Below, in pieces: positions 20,248-33,700 of a stretch of DNA of 64,000 bases. How positions within the stretch are numbered: the first letter of the stretch is position 1; every line of letters starts with the position of its first letter. Origin of the DNA: Corbicula japonica (taxonomy: Eukaryota; Mollusca; Bivalvia; Venerida; Cyrenidae); contig JAZAYU010000010.1 of assembly GCA_038501625.1 (NCBI GenBank), positions 9,011,380-9,075,379 on the forward strand. Reading direction: 5' to 3'. Both the position numbers and the translations under genes were made by a program. The notes beneath the pieces were generated by a model that worked only from the letters and a program-made list of their open reading frames with translations, was not told the origin of the DNA and did no database searches.

Positions 20248-20394
20248 ACCAAGATCATAAAACTAAGTTTTGAGGTCAGTCTCAAATCTCAAGGATCTGA
20301 TTGGCTGAAATGGCCACTGGTCGCCATTTCAGCCAATCAGATGCTTGAGATTTGAGACTGGTTTCCAAACTCATCTTTATAACCTTCAGCCCTA
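20248..20394. mobile_element. family Q hairpin MITE, chimeric ends
   Basis: The left end is B-type ('CCAAGATCATAAAACTAAG') while the right end is A-type ('ATCTTTATAACCTTCAGCCC'), so the outermost arms no longer pair although the inner ~90 bp do. It lies about 1.3 kb past the FAM149 stop codon. Confidence 0.85.
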
Positions 20395-21219
20395 GTCTTT
20401 CTTCAACAAAAGTTATGAACTGACGACTGAAAAAAGTCATCTACAAGTTCACTCTGCCATAAACATTACAGTTACAGAGCAAAACAGTACACAAATTACA
20501 GTAAAGTAAAAATTACATCAATTAAAATTGTAATTCTATTCATACACAAATGACAATCACAGAGGGCTGGGTCATAGTAAAAACCAAAATGTCTTAGAAC
20601 TGTATCTACATACATTTTGTTATTCAGACCAATTAATTAAATAGTATATAAGGCTGTTTTATATAATTATCTCTAACAGTAAAATAAATCATTGAAAAAT
20701 TACCTAGGAAAAAAATATTTTATCATTGAAAACAAACTTAAAGTGGTATAGATTCTTGCAGATTTTTCAGTATCCAGACGAAATAAATTATGGACAAAAT
20801 TCTAGAGTTAAATGGATAATTTAACATGTTAAATTCATAAGAGGGATTTTGTCTACCTTAAGTTAGTAGTGTTTTGCAAAAGGGATTCCGCCATACATTC
20901 GATCTTTTCAAACAAGCACTTAAATAAAGGTACTAAATATGTGCAAAAAACTGGACATATTTAAACAGAGTCTTTTTAAGAGTTAGTGTACTGTACAAAT
21001 ACATTAATCTTAACATAATTTCAATGAAAGAAACATTCTATCACAGACATAATAAAGAAAATCGCCATTTGTAGCACATCTATAATATCTAGTGTAACAT
21101 GAGGTCTTGTCTTTAAGATTCACTTGTGAAATATTTGACATCAAAAAAGTGGATTTTGGTGTTCCATACTCATTTATAACTAAAATCATATGTATATTTC
21201 ACTTCTAAACAGCTCACGT

Positions 21220-21687
21220 CCGGGTTTTATTTCACAAACAAATCAAACTTGTCAATAACTGAGAACTCCTCTTCAATGTCAGAATGTTTCATCACAACCC
21301 CACATTTCATCTCCATATCTGCTATCACCAGAAGCTTTGTATTTTTTATGAAGCACTCTTGTCACCTAGATCTGGTCTGGGCAGCTAAGAGCTTAATTTC
21401 ACAATGATTCTGCAACACCTTGTCCTGCCAATTCCTCCCATTTTACCCGATATTATTTTGTAGTTTTCATTTTCTGTCGCGAAAACTTTCTTTTCAAAGT
21501 AAATCCTCAGTTTCACTGTTTGTTTGTCACTATCAACAATGTATTTGGCAATTTGGCACATACAGTCAAATCAGTCGTTTACAATCATGAAATATCATCT
21601 GTCAAGTCGTTCCATAGAATGTCAGTTAGCATCACATAAATGAAATAAAATTACCGGTATGAGAGATAAAATTGTCACTGGTTGCCA
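21220..21687 (-). promoter_or_regulatory. probable 3' UTR of the FAM149-family gene
   Basis: Sequence after the predicted stop holds a same-strand AATAAA hexamer at about 21226-21231 (plus-strand TTTATT). It is free of the repeats that fill the introns. Other hexamers lie further on (about 19998). The true cleavage site is not determinable here. Confidence 0.35.
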
Positions 21688-21755
21688 TTACCTCACAATA
21701 GAACTCATTTGGCGACCTCTACGATATGGGTTGTTATGACTAGGTGTCGAAGGAG
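21688..21755 (-). CDS. FAM149B1: FAM149 exon N (last coding exon)
   Basis: The acceptor 'TTCTATTTTGTAG' precedes 21755. It encodes 'APSTPSHNNPYRGRQMSSIV' then R and a TAA stop at 21688-21690. The phase accepts the single G left by exon M. The stop overlaps a potential donor (AG|GTAATGG), so an alternative transcript could splice on instead of terminating here; no convincing further exon was found downstream. Confidence 0.7.
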
Positions 21756-24700
21756 CTACAAAATAGAACAAAACATTATTATTATAATGTTATTAATCAG
21801 GTGAATTCATATTGGTTTTGCATTTCTTTTTGGATTAAAGGTGATCACATGTTACATGATAAATTGCGGTACTGACTCACACGCTAATTGGCATAGGTCA
21901 ATATCGCTTCATCAGGTTGATAAATCATCATATCAACCTCAATGAAATGCAATAATTCTATAGTGTACCATAGATATAATTTTAATGAATATCTCCGCTA
22001 CCAGAAACTATAATAGCTAAAAAACATAGCTATCTATTTTGCTTCAGTATTAAATATCAAAATATTGATAATTTTTCCTATTCCACCTCTGTCCATTTAG
22101 TATACATTACGCTTATGGTCTTGTTACACTTTGATTCCATTTTGTTTCTGCTCTGAAAAATGCTCCTTGTGTTTTAAGAATATGGATCACTCAACTTTAT
22201 TTTTTTTATTCTCTATTTTGTTAGCTTTACACATAATTAATTTAGAGATAAACCATCAGATATCTAAAACTATGTTTCATGTAGAATTGATTTACTAAAA
22301 CACTTTGGAATATCTAAAAAATACTATTCAGGTTAATAATTTTAATTATATTTGACATGTAGATAAAATAACACAATTTATATGGATTTCTTTTTGAACT
22401 CAGATAAAAAAACAACTTTCAAATATAGTGGATTGGGTTGGAAACAAAAGCTTTGTGACATGGAAAACAACAAAACAAAGCAAACAATGTGATTTTCTCT
22501 GAAACGTTTTTAAGCAGGCTTCAACAGTTGTAAATAAGGATTGCAAGGGTATGTTAGTGGGGGTTTGAGAATAACTGAGTTTAGTGGTGGGGAACAGAAT
22601 GGCCATCTTTTTTCAAAGTTAAGCAGTAAAAACAATTCCTCTATTGGAAAAGAATCTTAAAATAAATATTCAAATTTTTTTGACGGCAAATGTCTGTGGT
22701 ATCATTTAATTTCCTGGAGCTTTTTTTGTGCCAATTTTATGACACCTTGATGCAAAAATGGTGTAAGTACTATTTAAGTAAAGAGTTATATCATTTTTGC
22801 ACTTGGGTGACAATGACTTCAATGACAATTTCGCTCAGACATAAATTTAAGCAATTGTAATATTTTAATAGAATAAGATTTAATGTGGTAAATATTCTGT
22901 AAGGTTTGATTTGGCACACACAGCCTAGCATGAAATATAAAAAAAAATAAACACATGTTAAAAATATAATGGTTCCACAATATACTGTCATCATTAATAA
23001 TATCGTATCTTTCTAGAATTATTTTTTATAATCCTTTACAGATTTAATTTTTTACTTTTTAAAGAAATTTTTGAGAAAAAAAGTTCATGTTAAAGTAAAT
23101 AACAAAGACCTGATTAGATCAAATAAAATGATTTCTATTCTCTTCTTCAACAATATGAAAAAAAAAACAACTGCGCCCAAGATTATAAAACTGGAACTGG
23201 TGACGGTCTCAAATCTTGAGCATCTGATTGGCTGAAATGGAGACTAGTCTATGTTTCAGCCAATCAGATGCATGAGATTTGAGACTTGTTTCAAATCTCA
23301 GTTTTATGATTATGGGCCCTGGTACTCTGGAATACCTGATTGTAATTTATAATTAAACCAGGTTGTGCAAGGGTAAGTGAAAACTGGGTCAAACTGGAAT
23401 TAGGAAAATGGGGCAACCAAACATAAAATCATTTACCGCTGTTTGTAATATATAAAGTGTGGAGCACTTGTATTTCTAACCGGAGATATTGCAAAGCCTT
23501 TACCTAAAGATAAAATGGAAGGTGCAATTCTTTACACCATGGAATATAGCTGATATTCCCCATGGTATATGTTTAATATCCCACGTGCTACAAGTGTAGA
23601 TCCAGATCTGGCTCCGAGGTTATAAAGCTGAGCATGGAAACCAGTCTCAAATATCAAGCATCTGATTGGCTGAAATGGCGACTGGTCGCCATTTCAGCCA
23701 ATCAGATGCTTGAGATTTGAGACTGGTTTCCATGCTCAGTTTTATAACCTTGGGCACTGATTTTACAGATTATGATATGCAGACTGATGCGGATCTACAG
23801 TGGAATATAAACAGCGATATCCATGGCGAGCAGGGTTAGAATATAAACATGCCACATAATATGGTATCATTGAGGTTACTGCCATTTGTGTTTGTAACAG
23901 AAAAGAAGTCTACATAGACAACTACAGTGAAACAGACAAACACAAGTTTTAGATCTGAGGTTGTGATAAGAACCATGTTCAAGAAGATATATCCCTTTAC
24001 TCGATGGGATATAGCTGTTATCCCATGGGTGAACAGTGTGCCATCTAATCAGGATCTGCACTGTTTGCTTTTAGATTCATTAGATGATTTCTGACCAAAA
24101 TAAGACCAGTGTAGATCCAGATCAGATGGTACACATAATTAAACCTGTAAATATGGGGTAAATGGTTAAACAGCATCGTAAATTACTCTACAGTATAAAA
24201 TATAAGTTCAGAAATAAAAATCAGTGACTAACAATGTAAAAAGTTAGAAGGATATAAGCAAGACAGTGCCCATCTCATAATACTTGGTTTGGACTGGAAT
24301 GTCCAGTTCTTGAGCAACTGTTCTTATGCAGTAACTTGACAAAGCCTCATTATGGCAGAAAAACAGTTCCCTGGACTGAATTTTCCCATCTGAATCTGAC
24401 ATGCATGAAAGAAACTTGTATTCTTATCCTCCGTCTTATCTTACATATTATCATGCATGCCCAGAGATGATCGATGGGTGTTCAGAAGTGAACTTGTGTA
24501 TTCCCATTTTACTTTATCCTGGAAACTCAAAAAATAATTTTGGGGCATGTTCCACCTAAATTTAACATGGAAATATCTAGAGTATCAATTTATGCCATCC
24601 ATTCAGTTTTCATTTTGGTGTTTTGCAGACACCTGAAAATGTCAAAAACATTACCCAAAACACATTTTTGCTTGACACAATGCAGGCTGATTTCTTTTTT

Positions 24701-27700
24701 TATCAGAGTTTTGTCACCAATCCATATCAAGGTATACTGAAGGCCCGGTAAATGTAAATTATCAGTTATCCAACGTAAAAACTATCATCAAAACATGACA
24801 ATTATCATGCACTGACACTCTATTATCTCTTATTTATCTCTACCATTATATCTTCTGAATATAATCTGCTTGTTTACTATCATTAGATATAATTTGGCAT
24901 CAATAGAGCTATCTTGATTCCATACTTATTATTAAACTTGTTTGTCACTAAATAAATTCAGACAAAAGTGTAAATAACCCTTTTAGACTTAAGTGCAGCT
25001 TATTTTACATTTGCAACCAGTCTAGTCCCAGATCCGACTGCATCTGTACAGATTGATCATGGTTCACACTGTTTGCTATTGTTGACAAATTTCTATGAAA
25101 CAGCCCTATGAACAATGACTGAACGGGCTCAAATTGAAAGGAAGATAATGCCATTACATAAATAAAGTAGTTTTAAGCAAATCTAACAATCAAATCTTTT
25201 CTACTATAGTGAAACACCCCACACCCCATCCCTCACCCCCCAGCAAGTTGACAACATCCATTAACAACACCCAGCAAGCTACTGTAGACCCCTAACTGAT
25301 ACCAGAAACATTCTTTAAAGGTGCATATAAGAAACATCAGAAACTACATTTCCCTGGTACCAGCTACAGCATCAGCCTGTATTATACATACCCCAGTGGT
25401 TTGCTGTCCGTACAGTTTCCTCGATGCTTTCTGAATCCTCGAGAATTTCTTGTGGTATATTACCCAGGTGACCTATATCTTGGGATGGCTGAAGTCCATT
25501 ACCACGGATATCTAGATGCATTCCAGGCCCTACAATTGAAACAAACCATCACATTGTTCTGGAGGTCAGATTGGTCAAATTGTACTGTTTATTGGACAGG
25601 TGTAAATATTGAGTTGTGCCCAAACCGGGCAGTAATATGCATTTCCATTTCTGCCCATGAACAGGCTTAATCAAAGTGAGCCTGCAATACTTTCATATTT
25701 GTCATGTTTGGTGGCTTTCAAAGTTCCTTTTTCATCTATATAAACACAGAACTATTTGGTACATACCAGGTCAGATAGGAAATACTTTTTTGCATCACAC
25801 ATTGTTATTTGGTTTAAAAAGATTCTTTTTTTTTTTTCCATAGTCAAGAAAGAGTCTGAAAACTGGATTTTCTGGGTTTGACAAAAAAAAAAAATGATAA
25901 AGGCCCTTGATCATAAAACTAAGTGTGAAGACCAGTCGCCATTTCAGCCAATCAGATGCTTAAGATTTGAGACTGGTCTCCAGATTTAGTTTTATGATCT
26001 TGGGCACATGTGTTTCCAGATATCTCATTGCTAAGTTAAGTTATATTCTTGAGCTCTTTTGTTTCAATAAATTAGAAACAAGAGTTGTCAGAGGAGCATC
26101 CTCGACTAATTCATTCATTTGAAATATATGCGATTTTGAAAAGTTACTGTTTGATGTAATCTGTCATACAAATTTGAAGATTAAATGCATAATAACAGTT
26201 TTTACTATGGTCACACATTCATGTGCAAACAGGAATAATACTAACAAGTCAATCATAAAAGAGAACATTGATTTCAAGTAACAGAGTTAAAACCGCTAAA
26301 TATTTAACTGAAAGGGGGAAAACTCAATTTTTGGGAAGAGTTAGAAAACTTGTTCGTAATTCATGAACATGAACAATTATAATTGCTATAATATCACCTA
26401 TAATGTACTTACCATGATTTTGGTTCCTTGATACAGATGAGTTATTAAATGCAACAGAATTATTGAATGGAGTTGAGGCCCGTCGACCCATACCTTGAGG
26501 TGTCTCAGACTGAAAAAGATTAAAGAAATGTGTCCAAATAATCTGCCAGGATAATTATAAATTCTCTTGAAGGTGAACTGTTATCTCATTTTCCCAATAG
26601 TAAAATGAAAATATTTAAACACACAGTGTCAACATGAATGTTTCTGAAATTATTATTTAATAAAATTAAACAAAAGAAAACTAAAATCATTCTACTGTTT
26701 TAATATTATTGATTTTGTTTGCCAAAGTAATTGCAGTACTGTATAAAAAATCTTGCTACATGCATAAAAATGATAAATATATCATGCAAAATCATGCATG
26801 CAATATATACAGGGATTTTACAGAAACAAGGCAATTATAGACAGCCCACAGCCATAGAAACCTACTCTACTTTAAGCTCTGGGTTATATGATAAAGCTCA
26901 AGGATTTGTAGGCAAATGTAGACTGTAATAGAGAAAATCAAGTTCTACCAAAGTATTGTTAATAAATTGTAACTGAAAAAAAAATCTTCAAAACAGTAAC
27001 AGAAACATAACTTTTTAAATTCACTGAATTTGGAATTAAAAAATCAGGCGCGTAGGAGCAATTTGAACATTGGGGCCGCAGAAGAGATGATTTTTTCTGC
27101 ATAATATTATCATTGATATTTCTATATAATACGTTTCTTATTTTATAAAACAATTATATGTAGTCATTGGTGTATATAAAACGTTTAAATCACCATATTC
27201 GAGTACTGATAACAAGTTTCTGGTAAAAACGACGATCGTATGGCATGATTTTACTGTTCATGGCATTGCATAAGCGCCAAAGTACCCTTTTAGAAGTCTT
27301 GGCCGTCGGGGCCGCGACTTGCAGAAATATTGGGGCCGCGGCTCCAGCAGCCCCTGCTCCTACGCGCCTGCAAATACGGAGTAGAAATGCCTGCTGATCT
27401 GAACCTACACTGGTCACCCATGTGATAAAAACATGTCCATGAAGTAAAACGTGAAAATCGTCAATATTTTAATAAAAATGGTGAAAACCACACAATGTGT
27501 AAATTCTACATTTCGTGACAATACAGTGTAATTTAGACTTTGTAAAGAAAGTTAATAAGAGGTGAGTCTCACTTTGAAAAGCTGCCATGGTTCTGATTTT
27601 TCATTTGCAAAAATATTCAGACAATTTATATTTAATTAATTGGTAAAAAAAGTTGTATGTATTTGCTAATTCTCCTCTATCGTAAAGACTGGTGTCTTCT

Positions 27701-30700
27701 TGTTTTCATTTTTTTTCATGGTGATAAAAACACCTTAAAAATAAAAAAGGAAGTAAAATGGCAACTTTATACAACATAATTAATTACACTTAGGGATGTG
27801 TGCACATGAATGATATGGCATTTGGGCTTGTTTCAAAAGATAACTCTGCTAAAGTATTATTGAAACTGAACTGACATTTTACTTTGTTAGCATCACAATT
27901 ATGAGGTAATTGAAAACTTTCATTTACACTTCGACTTGTATTTTGCTCTGTATTCTCCTGAAAATTAGTGTTTCATTAAAACAGTTGCTTGGATTGTCAA
28001 CCATGCAGTGGTCAATCTTATAAGCATTTAACCAATGCAGTGACCTCTATTAGACTGTGTCACAATATTTACCCAATACTCATTGTAGTAACCTCCCTTT
28101 GACTGACACAATATTTATCCAAATAACCATTGTAGTGACCTCCCTTAGATTGTCCCAATATTAACTCAGTTTCCATTGTAGTGACCTCCTTTAGTCTGCC
28201 ACAATATTAACAACAACAACTGAAGTGACCTCCCTTAGAATATGTCACAACCTTTACCCAATAATTATTCTAGTGACCTCCCTTATACAGTCACAATATT
28301 AACTCAACAATTGTAGTGACCTCCCTTAGAATATGTCACAACCATTACCCAATAATTATTCTAGTGACCTCCCTTAGACAGTCACAATATTAGGTAGCAG
28401 TAAAGTGTTTGTAGTCATAGATGCGAATTGGCCCCGGTCAAATTTGAAGATAAGAGGTAAGTGGGCAAACTGTAAGCTTCATGGTACTTTAAAATATTTT
28501 TAGATACTATATTTGCAGTTTCACATGTGTAGCTAGGATCCCCAAAAATTGCCTGACATTCTCTTTTTGACCTTGACACTTTCAGTGTGAGGCAGGTGCT
28601 TGGAAATGCAAAACTAATACATTTCTAGCTCTGCCTTCAGTTTAACTTGCAATTCTCAAGTGACATACAAACAAGTGTGAATAGTGCAAAATCTTAATGG
28701 TCATGGTATATTTTGAGTATGATTTAATGAAACAGTAGGGATTTTACCATGTGTGAGTGGCAAGCCTTTATTTTGGTTGTTGGCAATAAGAAAGCTGTGA
28801 ACTGATGAATGTTTGAAATTTTGCCTCGTCGGCCTACCAATTTTCACGACCAAAATTTGAAAGTTAATGGTGCTTAAAATTCAAATGATATGCTTTGAAT
28901 ATAATTTTGCTTTGTTTTCATAAACTGAATGTCATTGTGATGTCAGTTATGTGCCCTTTCTGTTTCAGGTATGTGCTAGTAGGGAGCATGTGGACTTGTG
29001 TCGGCTGTGATTCTTTGGTTTTTCGATATATCAGAAAACCGTTTACTGCCGCCTTAACTCAACAACAATTGTAGTGACCTCCCTTAGATATGTCACAACC
29101 TTTACCCAATAATTATTCTAGTGACCTCCCTTAGACAGTCACAATATTAACTCGACAACAATTGTAGTGACCTCCCTTAGAATATTTCACAACCTTTACC
29201 CAATAATTTTTGTAGTGACCTCTCTTAGACTGTGATGATATATACCCTATAATCATTTAGTTACCTCCTTGACACCTAAGAAAAATACTCTTTGCAGTTA
29301 ACCTCCTTAGAATTTCTCAATGTTTAATGTCAGATACTCATTATAGTAACCTCTCCTTGACTTGTATTATGTATATCAACATGTCTGAATCAAATACTCA
29401 TTTTATACTCCTAGACATATATCAAAATAAATTCATGATCAATATTACACCCTGGTACCAGCTCTCCAAGTACAGGCGGCTCTCCCACATACAGCTCACA
29501 GTAAATAATTTTAGAGGAGAGGTGGTGTAAGTATTTTGTTTGATATTCACACCCTGGTACCGGCTCTCCCAAGTACAAGTGGCACTCCCACATACAACTC
29601 ACGGTAAAAATTTTAATGGAGATGTGGCTTAAGTATTTACACCACCTCTCCTCTAAAATTTTTACCGTGAGTTGTATGTGGGAGTGCCACCTGTACTTGG
29701 GAGAGCCAGTACCAGGGTGTGAATATCATACATAATATTATGTATATACATAATGTATACCTCACCTAAAACATTCATAATGTGTTAGGGGTATTGAGTT
29801 GTAACCTCCATATAGATGACATTAATTTAAACACAATTTGATGTTATCAAAACAGAAAACATCCTTGGAACAATAAATTTGGTCTTTTCTCATGTAAAGT
29901 TCCCTTTCTCTAGCACATATGAATGTTCACAAGAATTTCAAACTTTCAATTAATTAAGAAACTGAAAGATTTTAAAACTAGAAGACAATCCCATAACCAA
30001 ATGGATAATATAGACTTGGCATGCAAATATAAAGAGAAATTGCAATCCAGTGTATGTGAACAACATAATGTTTAATTAGATCAAAACTACATAAAATTTT
30101 GATGTAAGGGGCAGATCCCATGGGGGTTCTGTGGGGCTGCTTGCACAACCTTTCTGGGCAGCAATATTTAAATTTAATGGGGATTTTTTGCCAAGAGGTT
30201 GGAAATTATAAATTAGACTACCTCAAAACTACCCCAAACGAACCCCATTACTGGAAATCTTCCATCCCACCCTGGATGTCTAAATCTTACTTAGTTTAAA
30301 TTTAACCTAGTGTAAAACAATTTATGGCCCAAGATCATGTAACAGATTGAAGACCAGTCTCAAATCTCAAGCTTCTGATTGGCTGAAAATGCGACCAGTT
30401 GCCAATTTAGCCTATCAAATGCTTGAGATTTGAGACTGTTCTCCTGATTTAATTTTTTTATCTTGGGCACATATTGTGTTTGTCAATGCAGGAATATTTT
30501 TTTCATTAGAAAAACAAAGACTAAAATTCATGGGGTGAAAATGAAAGGTTCTAAGTGTTATGAAATAAAGAGGTAGAGAGAACCTTTACGCTTCCATATT
30601 GTTCACATACAAAAGAAACCACACAACAAGAGTATTTTTGGTAACAATGTGACCAGACTAGTGACAAGAAACAAAGCTATGTGACCTGAACAGGTAATGT

Positions 30701-33700
30701 GATCAAATCTGTGTTGATACAATCTTGATTATGACCACATCAAGATCACAAAGATGCTTTTTCAAGAAGAAGAACCAAGCTTATGGATGACTTGATTAGG
30801 TCATGTGATAAAATCTGTGTAAATACAAGCTTGAATATGACCACATCAAGATCCTAGAGATGCTTATGGAATAATATACCCTAAAAGCATGAGTAGTACT
30901 AGGCCTTGTGTCTTGAGCACTGATAAAACGATCCTTAAAGGCCACCCTTAAATCCTTATCAACGGCGCTGCTTGCTCGGCTTGACACCAACTTTTTCTGG
31001 AAAATTTTGGTTTTTTAAAAGGTTAGAAATAAATATCATGCCTTTTTTTTTCATACACTTTATACAGGTATAGTTATTTTATCACATCTCATGTTAAAAT
31101 AGATGCCCTGTAACAAACAAAACTACGCATAAATTTCATTAAAAAAAAAGAAATATTGAAAATTCCACAAATTGCATGTTAAACCTAAATACAAATAACT
31201 TCTATTTGAAAAAAAAACAACAACAAAACAATAATAGGTGTAATGGACTGGTACTCACAGGCATATAGACTTTAAAATCTTATAATTAAAAAAATGGTAT
31301 TTTCCAATTTAAAAACATTAAAAAAAGTCCTAGTTCTTTGAAACACAAAGTAACCAAAGAAGAAAAGAAATTTTTCAGAAAAAGTTTTTTTTTTTTAAAT
31401 CCTCTGTGAATACCTATTTTTCATGTAATTATTGTGTCTAAGTCTTACAACATAGAGCAAGAAAAAGAAAACAGAAAGTCTAATTTAAATCAGAAAGTGA
31501 CGTTTTCTATCCTAATTAAAACTAATACAGCATTATTCTAATTTAGCCTCATAGCCTCCGTTTCTAATACATTGTAGCATTAACATTGTGTAAGCATTAT
31601 TTTGGCAGACTGATCTATCAGAAGAAATAGCCTATATTTTTCTTAGGTCTTGTGACCCTTTCTGTGTAAAGAAGCTTACATGTAATAGAATAGAATACAC
31701 AGAATAGGCCTGTCATTGATGCCAAGTCAATATTGATACATCAAGACAAAGTTATGTATGGCAACATTTTATAACAAAAAGTATTTAAAAAAGAAAGCCT
31801 ATTTACTGCTTAGATGTTTGCCAAAAGAGTGTTTATGAAGGTTTAAAGTCCTTCTTCAGTTACTTTTCAAATATAGTTCAAATATATCAATTCTTCTTAT
31901 GACCCCTTAACTCCATATAATTACAAGGGTTTTATTGTGTGGGTAAACAGTGTAGATCCAGATCAGCTGACATATATGTGTCATCTGATCTGCATCTACA
32001 CTGATCGGTTCTTCATCAGAAATAGCCAGATGAATCTAAAAGGGAACAGTGTAGATCCTGATCTGACAGGTGAGATGTGCTGGCTGATCGGGATATACAC
32101 TGGTCGCACAAGCAATAAAACCGGTATTTATGAAGTAAAGGATGATAAACTGCTTGACTTGAATCCCTGACACATCAGTATCCATTGCATCAACGGCAGC
32201 CTGTGCATCAACATAACATAAAATCAAATACGAGCTAAATATCTGCGAGAATTTGATTTTTAGAAAGAGCAATGACAATCAGCAAAGTTTTAAACACAAT
32301 GAAATGAAACATTCCTAAAAAGACAATTAACATTTGAATACAGTTTTATGAACATAAGTTAATAATTCTTATTAACAGGAGAGCAATATTCAAGCAAATC
32401 ATTCTAAATGGTTCAAAAACGTAAACATTTTAAAATCCTGGATACAATACCAGTGAACGTTATTTCCCCTTTGCAACATATTTTACATCATTAAAGTCCT
32501 ACTGAATCATTTGCTTAAACATTGCCCTACAGTAAATGTAAACTTAAATGTCACAGTTTTAAAAAGCCTTACCTGTAAACGAACATGAGGCTCAAGTTCT
32601 AGAGGAGTCCCTATAGGGGGTAGAGCACCAATTCTATTATTGTACAGGGGTGAAGATATACGACCTTGAAGACCCGGCGGGTTGATCTTTTTTACGAGTA
32701 ATGCCAAATGAGCCTGATGTGGGACAATCCGCTCTTCATCCTGCTTGAAGAAATGTGAAAACATCGAAAAATAGTTTATCTTTTTTACTTTATCCCGTTA
32801 CTTCATAATATATATGTGGTTTTATGTGCATGCAACCAGTGCAGATCCAGATCAGCCGGCACATTAATGCTGTCTTATCAGGATCTGCACTGTGCACATT
32901 TTGGTCAGAAATAATCAAATAAATAAAAAAACCAACAGTGCAGATCCTGATCTGACAGCACAGATGTGCCGGTTGATTTGGATCTACACTGTTCACCCAT
33001 GCCAAAAAGGCATGTATGTAGAGAAAAGGGTTATGGGATATGGCTGTTATCTCTTGGGTGAACAGTGTAGAACCAGATAAGCTGGTACATATGTGCTATC
33101 ATATCTGGACCCACACTGTTCAGTGATTCATTAGGTTATTTCTGATCAAGAAGCAAACAGTGTTCATACTGATCTGATGGCATGGATGTGCCAGTTGATC
33201 TGGATCTACACTGTTCACACATGTGATAAAAATGTTCATGCAGAGTAAAGTGTTAACAAGACTATTCAAATAAATGTCTTTCTCAAAAAGAGACAACTGA
33301 AACAATCAAGGTTTTTTATTTTTTTTATAATTATTACCTTAATTTAATTTTAGTATGTTAATTTATGTCACTTGAAACTGGAAAACTTGAAGGGAATAAT
33401 ACTGAAAAATGCAGCATCATAAAAAGGCCTGAAGGTAGTCCACTGTTGTTTTTTAACTAGAATGTTGTGTTCCGCGGAACACATGTGTGGCCTGCATGGA
33501 AAAAATTTAAATGTGGGCCTATGTTTAATCATATATAATAAAAATATTTTATTTAAGTTGATTTCAATACTACACCACAGAACACATGTGTCATCTAAAT
33601 TGCATTTAAAAGGGGAATAACTAAAATAATGGTGAAACCTGAGTTATCATCTTCAAAAATTGGTTTGTAAATGCAGATGAAGTATTCAAAGTATTAAGTG

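Noticed and set aside
25401..25670. 89-codon + frame
   Set aside because: Shadow of FAM149 exon M on the opposite strand extending into repeat S.
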